64,000 nt of DNA from UBA8941 sp963780545 (GCA_963780545.1 CAWACK010000013.1:62001-126000); one strand, 5' to 3'; positions 19,096 to 29,036 are shown, numbered from the stretch's first letter. Notes: generated by a model from the letters alone, not told the origin. Numbers and translations are program-made.

Positions 19096-19932
19096 TTGGG
19101 GGTTAAACTTTCTTCTCCTGCGACAATCCCAATTCTAAGTGAATGTGTTTTGGCTCCTAGTAATGCCGACAAGGAGAAGGCCCTACAGGTCTATAAACGG
19201 CTGCTCGTGCTTCAGGACCCAGATGACCCGAAGCAGCTCGATAAGAGAACGTTCGCTGAAGCGATGGGCATAAGCATCAATGCCCTGGGTGGCTACATCA
19301 CTCAGCTCAAGAGGGATGCTAAGACAGCTGAGCTGAAGGCACTTGGCTACAGTGAGAAGCAGCTTCCCACCTGGATGTCATTAACTCCACCTGAACCACC
19401 AGCTCGGACGAAGCAGCAGAGTTCAACTACCACACCTACCACCACACCTGCCACCACACCTACCACACCTGCCACCACACCAGCAGAGCTCAAACCTGAG
19501 GAGAAACCTGCCCCTGTAGAGCTGCCCCAGGAGAAGACGCCAGTGCTGGCAGGTCAGGCTGGTCAGGTGGCAGGTCAGGTAGGTCAGGTGGCAGGTCAGG
19601 TAGCTCAGCTTAACAAGGTGGGTGCTCCGCTTAACACCGGGGGTAACGATGTGCTGAAGCAGCTTAACAGGCGACTCGGTCCGGGTGGTGACCGCTTCGA
19701 GGCGAACGGCAGCAACACTCTTCAGGACTGGATGCGTGACAACGCTGTCGAAGAGCGTGACGGCGAGTACTGGCAGAGGCGCAAGCTCGACAGCAGCGAG
19801 ATGGCGCTGGTCGTGGTGAGCCCGCCTAAGGAGGTGCTCGAGGCTGACGCACACGCGGGCTACCTTGAGGGACTCATCTCAGGTCCCCCGCAAGTCCCCC
19901 ATCTTCCCCCATCCACCTTAAATGATAAATAG
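19096..19932 (+). CDS. HTH-like N-terminus plus Pro/Thr linker and Gly/Gln repeats, unknown function
   Basis: Residues about 20-90 (ADKEKALQVYKRLL, FAEAMGISINALGGYITQLKRDAK) look like a winged-helix or HTH unit. It is followed by a linker of TTPTTTPATT-type repeats, a GQVAGQVGQ repeat tract and a C-terminal domain (LGPGGDRFEANGSNTLQDWMRDNAVEERDGEYW) seen again in the decayed copy downstream. The TTG start at 19096 is uncertain. It lies in a tandem duplication with its C-rich leader. Possibly a DNA-binding protein of a mobile element; no family is recognised with confidence. Confidence 0.6.
   Translation: MGVKLSSPATIPILSECVLAPSNADKEKALQVYKRLLVLQDPDDPKQLDKRTFAEAMGISINALGGYITQLKRDAKTAELKALGYSEKQLPTWMSLTPPEPPARTKQQSSTTTPTTTPATTPTTPATTPAELKPEEKPAPVELPQEKTPVLAGQAGQVAGQVGQVAGQVAQLNKVGAPLNTGGNDVLKQLNRRLGPGGDRFEANGSNTLQDWMRDNAVEERDGEYWQRRKLDSSEMALVVVSPPKEVLEADAHAGYLEGLISGPPQVPHLPPSTLNDK
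19430..19610 (+). repeat. Coding minisatellites (ACC-rich and GGTCAGGT-rich)
   Basis: 19430-19485 is built of ACCACACCT-like units encoding Thr/Pro. 19551-19610 is built of GGTCAGGTGGCA-like units encoding GQVAGQV. Both are prone to slippage; the decayed second copy has a different GGCCAGGGT version. Confidence 0.7.
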
Positions 19933-20640
19933 AATGAATTCTGTCCCCCAGTCCCCCACGACTAAGCGTGATTTTGGGCCAAAGTATGCTCTGGTCTAGG
20001 AGCGTGCAAAGTCTATTGGTTAAGCACGCGCTGAAAGCGCTCGGTTATACGGATCGCCAGATTCTTTACTGGGTGGCGAAAGCACCGAAGGAGGTGCCAG
20101 CATAGGAGACACAGGAGCCCTCCTCAAACGAGGTGGTCACCACCACCGTTACACCGGAGGCATCACCGCCGCTACCATCGCCACCACCGACGCGTGCGCG
20201 TGGCAGAAGTAGCAGGGCACGCCTAGCGCACCCACCACACCTACCCAACCCACCCAACCCACCCTACCAGCGGAGCTCAAGCCAGAGCAGAAACTCACCC
20301 CTATAGAGGGGGCCCAGCTTGGTCAGGCAGGCCAGGGTGGCCAGGGTGGCCAGGGTGCTCAGCTTAACACTGGAGGTACCCAGCTTAACACCCCAGCCTT
20401 TGGTGGTGATGCCGCTATCGATGTGATTAACAAGAAGCTTGGCCCAGGTGGGCAGCGCTTCGAGACACTGGGCAGCGATGCCCTCCAGTGGTGGGTGCAG
20501 GAGAATCACTTTGAGAAGCGTGATGGTACCTACTGGCAGCACCGCCAGCTACCTGGTATGTAGGAGGCCCTGGTCAAGGTGACCCCACCCAAGGAGGTGC
20601 TTGAGGCAGAGCACATGGGCAACATCGAGGTATCAAACAT
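19882..20640 (+). pseudogene. Second, decayed copy of the 19096 gene with its leader
   Basis: The C-rich leader repeats at 19882-19958. Coding homology resumes near 20010 with HALKALGYTDRQ and continues with PAELKPEQK, GQGGQGGQGAQLN, KLGPGGQRFETLGSDALQWW, KRDGTYWQ and TPPKEVLEAE. It is broken by a deletion of the HTH region, by in-frame TAG codons near 20103 and 20561, and by frame changes. It ends next to a CGCGCGCGC tract (20651-20659). Confidence 0.85.
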
Positions 20641-20762
20641 GATGTTCAGGCGCGCGCGCTCAACTATCAAAATAAGCTTATTTTAACCTGGATGAATTTC
20701 GGGACAGGCCGGCGCGCATTTATGAAAGGCGACTACCAAGCATCAAGTCAGAGGCTTTTCAA

Positions 20763-21176
20763 TTGAAGAACTCGGAGTTTAAGACGAAGACAATTCGGCA
20801 AAAGGTTACCATACCAGCTGATCCGATGAAGGTCTACGAGGCGTATATGGACGCGGAAAAACACGCCAAATTCACGGGTAGTAAAGCATCATCCGACCCG
20901 AAGGTGGGGGGCGAGTTCACGGCTTGGGATGGCTACATTTCTGGGAAGAACCTTGAACTCGAACCGGGGATGAGGATAGTACAGGAGTGGAGGTCTTCGG
21001 ACTTCCCCGAGGGCTATGCCGCGTCTAGACTCGAGCTGACTCTGAAGGATGCCAAAGGATCAACTGAGCTTACGATGGTTCACTCTGGGGTACCTGTGGA
21101 GATCGCCGAGGACATCGCGCAGGGGTGGAAGGACTTCTACTGGGAGCCCATGAAGAAGTACTTCAAGAAGGCGTGA
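20763..21176 (+). CDS. SRPBCC/AHSA1-family protein
   Basis: 137 residues with the Bet v1-like fold pattern: TIRQKVTIPADPMKVYEAYMDAEKHAKFTG, DPKVGGEFTAWDGYISGKNLEL, RIVQEWRSSDFPEG and a C-terminal WKDFYWEPMKKYF helix. AHSA1-like proteins bind hydrophobic ligands or act as Hsp90-type co-chaperones; the ligand here is unknown. A standalone gene, convergent with purM. Confidence 0.9.
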   Translation: MKNSEFKTKTIRQKVTIPADPMKVYEAYMDAEKHAKFTGSKASSDPKVGGEFTAWDGYISGKNLELEPGMRIVQEWRSSDFPEGYAASRLELTLKDAKGSTELTMVHSGVPVEIAEDIAQGWKDFYWEPMKKYFKKA

Positions 21177-21195
21177 GGAACCCAGAGACACCTGA

Positions 21196-22351
21196 TTAAT
21201 CGTAGAGGAACTTCCCAAACCTGGACTCTATGGCTAAACTGTTCTTCACACCACCTTTCTCGCATCGTCCGATGACTTGGACCCCCAACCCAAACTTCTC
21301 CGAAACCGCTAAAACATCCTCGACCGCCTCCGCTGTCAACTATGAACTCGAAGCCTATCCCCATGTTGAAATCCTGATACATCTCCCTCCACCCCACCTT
21401 TGCCTCCCCCTGGATCAGGCGAAATATCGGGTCCGGCTCCGGTAAGTTGTCCTTCACGTAACGGATGCTCCTCCCGAGGCGGAGACACTTCGTCTGGCCT
21501 CCGCCGGTGTTGTGGACCATCCCGTGGACGCCTCCCTCGTACCTTCCGGAGTACCGCTGAGGCGATTGGAGCGAAGAGCCTCGTAGGGGAGAGGAGCGCT
21601 TCCCCGACTGTGACTCCGAGCCCCGGCTGGTTCGTCGTCGAGCCTGAACCTACCGGTGTACCTGCCTCGGTTCGGATGGGATATCTCAGGGTACTTCTCG
21701 AGGTAAGAGGCTGAGAGTAGGCACGTCCTGGCGAGGGTGTGGCCGTTGCTCATTATGCCGCTGTTTACACGGTTCTCGAATCTGACGGGGCCTCCACTAC
21801 GGAGGCCGATGATCACATCCCCGGGCCTGATCGCCTCGCCCGTGATCACCTTTTCGAGGTTTACTCTGCCGTGGATCGTGACGCATACGTCAATCGTCCG
21901 TAGGAGGTCCGGGAGATCAGCGGTTTCGCCGCCGGCGAAGCCGATCGGTGTTCCTTCCCTGGATGAGGAGGGCCTTGCAATCCGCGAATCCGTCGGCTAA
22001 AGCTCCAAGCATCTTCACCCTATCGATGCTCAGTGGATTGTATGCCACGTAGTCTACGAAGCTGACTGGTTCCGCCCCGACGCAGAGGATATCGTTGATG
22101 TTCATTGCGAGGGCGTCCTGAGCCAGCCCCTTAAACCAGGAGGCGTCCCCACTCTCCCTGTACATTATGTACGCCTGTATGGGTTTGCTTCCGGCGGAGT
22201 CCGTGTGAAGAACCAGACCCATCCTCGGGTCTGATGGGTCGCGTTGTATGACGCAGAAGGAACCGGGGTGGAGGTCGTCTATCGATTCTTTGAACCGCTC
22301 TATCCCGGGCTTATTGACGTCAACGCCCAGCTCCTTATAGCGTGATGACAA
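21196..22351 (-). pseudogene. purM: Phosphoribosylformylglycinamidine cyclo-ligase, four frameshifts
   Basis: AIR synthase, step five of purine synthesis. The N-terminal frame (SSRYKELGVDVNKPGIERFK, NINDILCVGAEPVSFVDY) breaks near 21950. It continues with GFAGGETADLPD, GEAIRPGDVIIGL and SNGHTLAR, breaks near 21640 (then GVTVGEALLSPTRLF), again near 21540 (then HGMVHNTGGGQTKCLR) and again near 21330 (then AEAVEDVLAVSEKFGLGVQVIG), ending in a stop at 21198-21196. All motifs are present, so the gene is complete apart from four one-base shifts. An essential gene with four shifts suggests local sequence error, or else recent loss of purine synthesis. Confidence 0.9.
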
Positions 22352-22397
22352 GGCTCTTCACCGATGGGTAACCAAGTAGCCACTCGTTATAATAGGG

Positions 22398-22886
22398 TTA
22401 GGGGGTGAGAGGGATATCCATAGTCTCCTTCACCGAGTCGAATACCATACACGTCAAGGTCTTCGAGATCCCCTGAACGGTTCTCAGCTTATCGACGACG
22501 AACCTGCCCACCGCCGCGACATCCTTCTCCTTCACCTTTATGAGGAAATCCCAGTCCCCCGTGATGATATGTATCTCCTGCACATCGGGGAACCGCGCCA
22601 CCTTCTTCGCGACCTCCCGCTGATCTAAATCCTTATCCAAGCCAGGTGGTCTGTAGGTAAAGCTGGCGAAGATGAAGGCGGTCGTGGGTCGGCCGAGCCT
22701 CGACGCGTCCAGTATCGGCTTATACCCCTTTATGACGCCGATGTCCTCCAGCCTCTTGATTCTGCTGTAGACCGTCGTTAACGGGGAGTTGATCTTGGCG
22801 CTGATGTCCTTCGCTGAGACCTTGGCGTCCTCCATCAGCATCCCCAAAATCTCATGGTCCTTCTCATCCAAGTTAACAATCGACAT
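22398..22886 (-). CDS. Lrp/AsnC-family transcription regulator
   Basis: 162 residues. N-terminal HTH (LDEKDHEILGMLMEDAKVSAKDISAKIN, VYSRIKRLEDIGVIKGY) and a C-terminal RAM effector/oligomerisation domain (VQEIHIITGDWDFLIKVK). It binds promoters as dimers or octamers in response to amino acids or related metabolites. TATA-like CTTAAATA lies about 26 bases upstream of ATG 22886, implying a nearly leaderless transcript. Confidence 0.95.
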   Translation of the reverse strand: MSIVNLDEKDHEILGMLMEDAKVSAKDISAKINSPLTTVYSRIKRLEDIGVIKGYKPILDASRLGRPTTAFIFASFTYRPPGLDKDLDQREVAKKVARFPDVQEIHIITGDWDFLIKVKEKDVAAVGRFVVDKLRTVQGISKTLTCMVFDSVKETMDIPLTP

Positions 22887-22907
22887 TATAAAAAATACAA
22901 TTCATAA

Positions 22908-22918
22908 TCACTATTTAA
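22908..22918 (-). promoter_or_regulatory. TATA box of the Lrp gene
   Basis: Minus-strand CTTAAATAG sits 25-32 bases from the ATG, the archaeal TATA spacing for a leaderless message. Confidence 0.5.
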
Positions 22919-22986
22919 GTGTTTGATGGAATTATTTACATGTTTAAATGAAATAATTCTATGATCCAGGTCTAGGGTCTTCAAAA

Positions 22987-23361
22987 TCACAGAAGACTCT
23001 TCAGTCCGGGGTCCCGCTTCTCCATCTCCCTACATCTGTCGATTGTCTCGAATGCGCGGCGAATATGAGGCACCGTGATGGAGCCACCCACGATGACGCA
23101 TACATTCAGGGCATCGTACAGTTCCTCATTCGTTATGCCTAGCTGGATGCAGCGAACCACGTGGTATGTGACACAGTCGTCGCAGCGGAGCACCATGCTG
23201 GTGGTGAGTCCCAGGAGCTCCAGAGTCTTCTCGTCGAGGGCCCCCTTCTCGTAGGCTCGGCTGTCGAGAGCCCAGAACCTCTTCAAACCCAGGTGGCCAC
23301 AGCTGAGGATTCGATCATTCATCTCCTTTCTAAACTCGTTAAACTCCTTTAGATCCTTCAA
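22987..23361 (-). CDS. Carboxymuconolactone decarboxylase/AhpD-like protein
   Basis: 124 residues. Helical CMD fold with the redox motif LRCDDCVTYHVVRC (CxxC plus the following His, as in AhpD). It probably acts in peroxide or thiol chemistry rather than as a true decarboxylase. Standalone between the Lrp regulator and the divergent ggt gene. Confidence 0.9.
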   Translation of the reverse strand: MKDLKEFNEFRKEMNDRILSCGHLGLKRFWALDSRAYEKGALDEKTLELLGLTTSMVLRCDDCVTYHVVRCIQLGITNEELYDALNVCVIVGGSITVPHIRRAFETIDRCREMEKRDPGLKSLL

Positions 23362-23513
23362 TCTTCGTCAAACTCCATTTTCCAGTTTACTGGTTAAGGG
23401 TACGTTTCTCGACTTTTGAAACCTATGTCGAGAATTCGTCCAAAGCAGATCGTCGGGGCGCGCGTAAATCATATACATCCACCACTCAATATCAAGATCA
23501 ACGCGGTGTAGCC

Positions 23514-25200
23514 TTGACTGAAAGTAATGTGCCTGAGAGGTACCTGAAGACCCTGAAGCGTGAGGTAAACGCGAGCAGGGGCGTCGTCGTAACCAACCAC
23601 TCCCTGGCTAGCGCGGCGGGTATCGAGGTGATGGCGGGCGGGGGAAACGCTTTCGACGCAGCAATCGCGTCCCTATTCGCCTTAACGGTTGTTGAGCCGA
23701 TGATGGTGAGCATGTTCGGAGGAGGCTTCTTCGTCACAAGGGACGGCGGGACCGGAGACATCACCACACTGGACAACTACGCGATTGCCCCGAAGGCCGC
23801 ATCCGAATCCATGTACACACCAGTAGAGGACAGGAGACCCGACCAGTACATCTTCGAAACTGTTGGCCGAAGGAATATTGTCGGCCACCTAAGCGTCGCT
23901 GTTCCGGGAGCACTAAAGGGCTGGGAGCACATTCAGTCGAGACGAGGCAGGCTCACTCTAAGGGAAGTTATGGCCCCCGCCATCCGACTTGCAAACGAGG
24001 GCTACAGGGCCACCAGTTACTTGGCCTACCTCATCGATTTCACGAGGAGGGACCTATCCACCTACGAGGAAACCGCTAAAACGTTCATGCCAGGCGGTGT
24101 GCCCCTCAGGGCTGGGGACCTTGTGAAGATGCCCGAATACGCGGAGACACTCATGGCTGTGGCCAAGAAAGGTTCAAGCTACCTATACGGCGGCGAACTG
24201 GGGAGGGCGGTTGTGGACGACATGAAGGATAACGGTGGCATCCTCTCCATGGCGGATCTCACCGACTACGCAGTTCACGAGGTCCCTCCCAGTAACTGGC
24301 ACCTACAGGGATAGGTACAGTGTTGCGAGCATGGCTTCGGGGAGCAGCGGAGGCACACACATCATCCAGATGCTCAATATACTGGAGCGCTTCGACTTTT
24401 CGAGCCTCATCTTCGGCTCCCCGGACCACATTCACCTCATCGCAGAGACGCTCAAGATAGCCTTCGCCGACAGGCAGAGATACATGGGTGATCCATGGAG
24501 ATTGCCCGTCCCCGTGCGGGGTTTAACCTCTAAGGCTTACGCCGCTCTGAGGGCGCTGGAGATAGGTGACTCAGTCAAGACGTACCATTACGGCGACCCC
24601 TATCCCCACGAAGGGGAAGGCCAATGCACAACTCATGTCTCCGTCATGGATGACGCCGGCAACATGGTTGCCGCTACTCAGACCCTCTTCACTGCCTTCG
24701 GCTCAGCTGTAACGGTCCCAGGCACAGGCATGCTGCTCAATAACTGCATGGGGCTCTTCGATCCACGTCCCGGAAGGGCCAACTCGGTCTCCGAGGGGAA
24801 GAGGATGTTGAGTTCAATGGCGCCCACGATTGTGCTGCGGGATAACAAACCGTACCTCTGCATCGGGTCCCCCGGAGGGACCAGGATCTTTCCAGCAATC
24901 TGTCAGGCCCTCATCAACATCATCGACTATGGGATGGGGATTCAGCAGGCTGTGGAGGCGCCCCGGGTCTGGACCATGGGCATACCGGGCACACCCGAGG
25001 GCTGTCTGCATGTCGAGCCCGAGTTGGGGGATGATACCATCGCGGAACTGAAGAGGAGGGGTTATGACGTCCTAATAGTTCCCAAGGTGGCTGGTGGCAT
25101 GAATGGGATTCTCGTCGATGATGAAGGTCTAATGCACGGAGGCGCCTGCTGGAGGGCCGACGGCACCCCCATGGGGGTTTCAGGGGGGAGGCTGCAATGA
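23514..25200 (+). pseudogene. ggt: Gamma-glutamyltransferase, one frameshift
   Basis: Ntn-hydrolase that cleaves gamma-glutamyl bonds. The first frame (to 24314) has the large-subunit sequence RGVVVTNHSLASAAGIEVMAGGGNAFDAA. The second frame (from about 24290) restores the family sequence after a shift at DYAVHEVPP and carries the autocatalytic Thr in CTTHVSVMDDAGN, then SSMAPTIVL and GSPGGTRIFPA. No signal peptide, so a cytoplasmic archaeal form. Length after joining (about 560 aa) is normal. Confidence 0.93.
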
Positions 25201-25780
25201 AGGCTTTGGAGGATCAGTTCACCGTCTAGTCAACTACCCACCTCTAAAGAGGTGAGCTTCCTTGGAGAACGGATCGTGAGTGCCCGTAGATGGTTTAAAA
25301 TCTGAGGTAGCCTCAAGTTTTGGAAGGGATCAAATTTCATTATACGTCGGATCAAAATAATGATTGAGACTGCTTGAGGGATCACTTTCTCATAAACATA
25401 CCAGTCAAAAAGCGAACCTTGCCCTCAAATAATCGCCTAGCACCCCCCCCACTTCCCACTCTACGGCGCCTTACACTATGTCACTCTAGCCAGGAATAGA
25501 GAACCCCACCGATCCCTTATTGATCCCTAATTGATCCGCTAGTGATCCCATATGAGCTCTATAAGTCTCTATCAAAATCAGGCTGCCACAACAAATTTAG
25601 AAAACGATCCCATACGTACTAAAAATGATCCCTAACGATTCTCATTCACGAATTACCTTAACTCGAACCTAAAGAGGCCTTATATAACGCCTTGACAGTT
25701 CACTTGATACGTAGTGAAAATATACGCTACTCGCGTTCGAGTAAGCGATAGGAATATTTGTTAATAAGAGTCGCGCGTGC
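25201..25780. other. Long non-coding spacer with GATC-rich repeats
   Basis: No credible gene. It contains 11-bp direct repeats (separate entry), further GGATCAAA motifs at about 25328 and 25348, and palindrome-poor AT-rich DNA. Confidence 0.5.
25511..25554 (+). repeat. Four 11-bp iteron-like direct repeats
   Basis: GATCCCTTATT, GATCCCTAATT, GATCCGCTAGT and GATCCCATATG follow each other without spacing. Two more units lie at 25606 and 25627, 21 bp apart. The period of one helical turn resembles replication-initiator or regulator binding arrays. Confidence 0.7.
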
Positions 25781-25860
25781 TCGCCAATAAACTTCATTAT
25801 TGGCTGAAAACGGGAATGTTGATTTAAAACAATTTTACACTAATATCGGGACAAGCCAGA
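25781..25860 (+). repeat. Dispersed repeat A, copy 2
   Basis: Matches 2189-2266 over about 78 bp. Here the sequence continues past CGGGACAAGCCAG into another GGACAGGGTC block and a GCGCGCGC tract (25901-25908), rather than ending at one. Confidence 0.7.
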
Positions 25861-26330
25861 CGGTATTAGAAGAGTTTTCAGGACAGGGTCGGGGGGTCAC
25901 GCGCGCGCCCTCAGGTTCAACGCTTAGTATTAAGCCATAATCGCGCGCGCGAAGCTTATTCCTACTAAGTTCATTTGATTGTGATACATTCTCCAACGAG
26001 CGCGCGCGAATGAGTCCTCGACTTTGAGGTTAGTGCCAAAGGGTTCGAAGCCTTTCCTCTTAATCGTTTACAGGTTCGGTAGTCGGAATCAGGGGATTAA
26101 CAAATTCCTTGAATATCGTGCAAGAGCTAGGAAGATTATTCGGGAGGGCCCTGATTGACTCCTGATGAGATTAGTGGTTACCTTACGGATATTTTTATCT
26201 GGTTCTGTGGTGACCTCGCTATTCTTGCCCTTTACAAGATTGCTAAGTGGATGAGGCTTCTCAAGTTTTAATTTGTGTGTATTTCTCCATAAACATTTTA
26301 TTAGAAATCGTGCTTCATTTTTTTAGTACC
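25861..26330. other. Spacer with three (CG)n tracts
   Basis: Tracts at 25901-25908, 25942-25951 and 26001-26008 punctuate about 100 bp. Short peptide-like fragments around 26090-26250 read like coding debris but keep no frame. Confidence 0.45.
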
Positions 26331-26738
26331 ATGAGTCGCTCTAATATGAGCACTTATTCGTTTCAGGACATCGAGAGGAAGAAGTACGAGAAGATTCTAA
26401 AGAGAAGACCGGTGGGTTTCTATGAGATCAGCTTCGCAGCTGAGAGGCTGATTGCTGTAGATGACGTTGCCTGCCAACTCAGTGGTTACTGCAGAGAGGA
26501 ACTTCTATCAATTTCCCCATTAACTCTTTTTGATGATGATTCAGTTGGCTCATTCTCAGATAGGCTCTTTACGAGGGCGCTGAACGAGCGTTTCCCTGAG
26601 ACAGTTAGATATCACGTGAAGACGAAGTCTGGCGAGTACGTGTCGATGGTAGCTTACCCTATCGAGTTCAAGTATCGTGAAGGTGAGGATGATCCTGAGA
26701 GTGTCGTTGTAGCCTTCGCAGCTATCAGTAATAAATGA
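26331..26738 (+). CDS. Single PAS-domain protein
   Basis: About 135 residues from ATG 26331; an upstream TTG at 26247 in frame would add a hydrophobic stretch. PAS landmarks: RPVGFYEISF, AVDDVACQLSGYCREELL, ISPLTLFDDDS, ETVRYHVKTKSGEYVSMVA and ESVVVAFAAI. It senses a ligand or redox state but has no output domain, so it may work with a separate kinase or regulator not seen here. A telomere-like hairpin follows the stop. Confidence 0.85.
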   Translation: MSRSNMSTYSFQDIERKKYEKILKRRPVGFYEISFAAERLIAVDDVACQLSGYCREELLSISPLTLFDDDSVGSFSDRLFTRALNERFPETVRYHVKTKSGEYVSMVAYPIEFKYREGEDDPESVVVAFAAISNK

Positions 26739-26747
26739 ATGGTGTGT

Positions 26748-26769
26748 GTTTGGGGGATAAGGCTATGGA
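26748..26769 (+). repeat. GGGTTT-type hairpin element, copy a
   Basis: GTTTGGGGGATAAGGCTATGG, with the conserved ATAAGGCTATGG core; the right arm is degenerate. It lies 10 bases after the PAS gene stop and is followed by a 13-base (CG)n tract (26808-26820). Confidence 0.65.
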
Positions 26770-26881
26770 ACAAGGGATGCGAGCCATAACTGAGGAGCCT
26801 AGCTAATCGCGCGCGCGCGCCACTTTCTATTGATGCAAGTCGCTTCTCAAGCTCCGATGTGCACGCTTCAGTGCCTTCCAT

Positions 26882-28603
26882 TTATTCTTCTACAAATGGA
26901 ATCTCAAGGCAGCTTTGATGGGCGGCGTCATGGTAGAGAGTGATGTGGGCTGTGCGGGCATCGGCGCTTGATTCTTCAGCCACAGGTTTGCCGCTATTGT
27001 AATTCTTCTCCGATTTAATGGAGTTTGGACAGGAGAAGACGAGGCGCAGGCGGCTCCCTTCGGCGATCACGCGCGAGAAAAAGGTGAAAGCATCAAAGGT
27101 GTAGCAGTTGATCTCGCCTGGCTTGACCAGCTTTTCCTGGCGCAGTGATTCACGGTAGCGAGCCCGGATGAAGTCCCGAGTCAGCGTGACGTTGCTTCCG
27201 TCGCGCTTGATCTCGGAAAGGGTCGCGATGAAATCAGTATCAGGTACGTCCATGGAAATCCAGGCATAGAGCTTAACATAACCGGTGATTTCCGCATCGT
27301 TTTCAAATGGCTGGCTATGGTAGACAAGTCCATTGCCGAAAAGATTAAGCGCATAAGTCTGATCGGTGAGGTCATTTGGATTGGGTTGAAGCTCTAATTC
27401 GCCTGGGCGTGTGTCAAGGGGATCATAGACGTATGAATCGGGCTTGACGTCCTGTGGTTTATCGAAGTCCAGTGAGCCTGATTTGAAAACATCGTTGGCT
27501 TCGCCGTTTTCGGAGCTCAAATACAGGTATCTTCGTTTTGCCGGGATATCTTCTAGGCTGTCAGCGTATTTCCATACGTTCTGGCCCATGACGTAATAGG
27601 TTACGCGTTTTTTGAGGAACTCGGGTACTTCCTTGTTTTTCAATACATGGTCGTACCAATCCTTGTTTAGTTTATTTATATCGATCATAGATGGCTCGCC
27701 AAAGTCCAGGCCACCAACGTTACGTTGGGGTTGGCGTGTGCCGGCGTGATCCCAGGGACCGATGACTAGGTAATGTTGTTTCGTCACCTCAGGCTTACCG
27801 TATTTCATGTGTTTTTTGTAATAAGCCATGGCTCCGTTCTGATCGTCATCATAGTGTCCGGTGATGGTTAGGATGGGACAATCTATCTTGGCAAAATCTT
27901 TTTCTGAGGGGTTCATGACGTCGTAATATGCATCTGGAACGGGATGTTGCATCCAGGTTTGAAAATGGGTGGAATGATTCCCGGCAATCTGATCAAGCTC
28001 TTTAAACGGCCGATGGTCCTTGTACATTCGGTAAAATGCTGAATTCCAGAGCTCGAGATCACCGAAGATGTTGGTATTGGCCGCTACTCCACTGGTGAAG
28101 GTCATCCATTGGATAAAATAGGAGGCCTTAATGTTCTTGGGCCAGGGGAAATCGACACTGGGGTGACCTGAGGCTACCGGCAGGATGGTCTTGAGGTGAG
28201 GAGGAAACTCTTTAAGAGTGGACCATTGGTCAAAACCTCCATAGGAGCCGCCGAACATAGCCACATCTCCACTGCACCAGGGTTGTTTGGCAAGCCATTC
28301 GACTACATCGTAGCCGTCTTTGCCTTCATTGACCATCGGCTCTAGATGACCTTCCGAATTTCCACGACCCCGCACGTCCACGGCGACGAAGACATATTCG
28401 TTTTTGGCAAAGTACATACCCCATTCATGAAAACGATCCGAAACATATGGGGTAAAAGTGACAATAAGCGGCAGGGGTTCTTTCATGCCAAAAGGCTTGT
28501 AGACTGTGGCATTCAGCTTGATCCCATCTCGCATCGGAATCTTCAAGCCCCAGGTGAAATCCACTCCCTTTTTCTCGACTTTACCTGTTTTATTATCAGA
28601 CAT
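26882..28603 (-). CDS. CocE/NonD-family hydrolase (X-Pro dipeptidyl-peptidase S15-like)
   Basis: 573 residues. Alpha/beta hydrolase with VRGRGNSEG, nucleophile elbow MFGGSYGGFDQW (Ser about 120), the acid in TGHYDDDQ and the His in GPWDHAG, followed by the C-terminal jelly-roll domain of the family. It hydrolyses an acyl ester, amide or X-Pro peptide; the substrate is unknown. No signal peptide. It stands alone between accessory sequences, and its composition is ordinary. Confidence 0.92.
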   Translation of the reverse strand: MSDNKTGKVEKKGVDFTWGLKIPMRDGIKLNATVYKPFGMKEPLPLIVTFTPYVSDRFHEWGMYFAKNEYVFVAVDVRGRGNSEGHLEPMVNEGKDGYDVVEWLAKQPWCSGDVAMFGGSYGGFDQWSTLKEFPPHLKTILPVASGHPSVDFPWPKNIKASYFIQWMTFTSGVAANTNIFGDLELWNSAFYRMYKDHRPFKELDQIAGNHSTHFQTWMQHPVPDAYYDVMNPSEKDFAKIDCPILTITGHYDDDQNGAMAYYKKHMKYGKPEVTKQHYLVIGPWDHAGTRQPQRNVGGLDFGEPSMIDINKLNKDWYDHVLKNKEVPEFLKKRVTYYVMGQNVWKYADSLEDIPAKRRYLYLSSENGEANDVFKSGSLDFDKPQDVKPDSYVYDPLDTRPGELELQPNPNDLTDQTYALNLFGNGLVYHSQPFENDAEITGYVKLYAWISMDVPDTDFIATLSEIKRDGSNVTLTRDFIRARYRESLRQEKLVKPGEINCYTFDAFTFFSRVIAEGSRLRLVFSCPNSIKSEKNYNSGKPVAEESSADARTAHITLYHDAAHQSCLEIPFVEE

Positions 28604-28853
28604 GGTCTTTCCCCATTTTATCGCACTTGCGTGTCATCAATACACTAATCGTTTGAACGTCTACCATAACAAGCTCACGGTTGAGTATCGGGTGGAAGTG
28701 AGGATAAAACTATGGCCCCAAACCCAAACCCAAAGACGAATATAATATGACATTTATTAGAACTGGAAATCTTAAATATCAACGTTTAGTTACTTGAATT
28801 ACTTCTTAATATGTGAACCTTCAGTTACCTTAACTTTAATCGACATATAGAAT
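28604..28853. other. Spacer with telomere-like hairpin copy b
   Basis: 28699-28735 reads GGATAAAACTATGG followed by CCCCAAACCCAAACCC, the right arm of the element (the left arm is lost). The remainder is AT-rich with no gene. Confidence 0.5.
28699..28735 (+). repeat. GGGTTT-type hairpin element, copy b
   Basis: The core ATAAAACTATGG is followed by a full CCCCAAACCCAAACCC arm. It complements the left arm kept in copies c and d. Confidence 0.65.
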
Positions 28854-29036
28854 CTAATAATTCATCCGCAATTGGATGAGCTGGTTTAGTATTACTTTTA
28901 TATTAGATACAGCTCCTGCATATGATGCTCCACCTTGACTCTTATAGTAAGTTGATGCTGTTAATACTACAGAATTTACCCTGCTGACGATATTCAGCTT
29001 ACTCTTAATACGACTCTCAATAAGGGCCATATCCAT
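28854..29036 (-). CDS. Small ORF downstream of the PD-(D/E)XK gene
   Basis: 60 codons (MDMALIESRIKSKLNIV and on), starting 26 bases after the stop of the nuclease-like gene on the same strand. The helix-forming composition and co-direction allow a small partner protein, but no homology or clear ribosome site supports it. Confidence 0.3.
   Translation of the reverse strand: MDMALIESRIKSKLNIVSRVNSVVLTASTYYKSQGGASYAGAVSNIKVILNQLIQLRMNY

Noticed and set aside
26036..26060. tRNA T-arm-like GGGTTCGAAGCC
   Set aside because: No acceptor, D or anticodon stems can be built around it.
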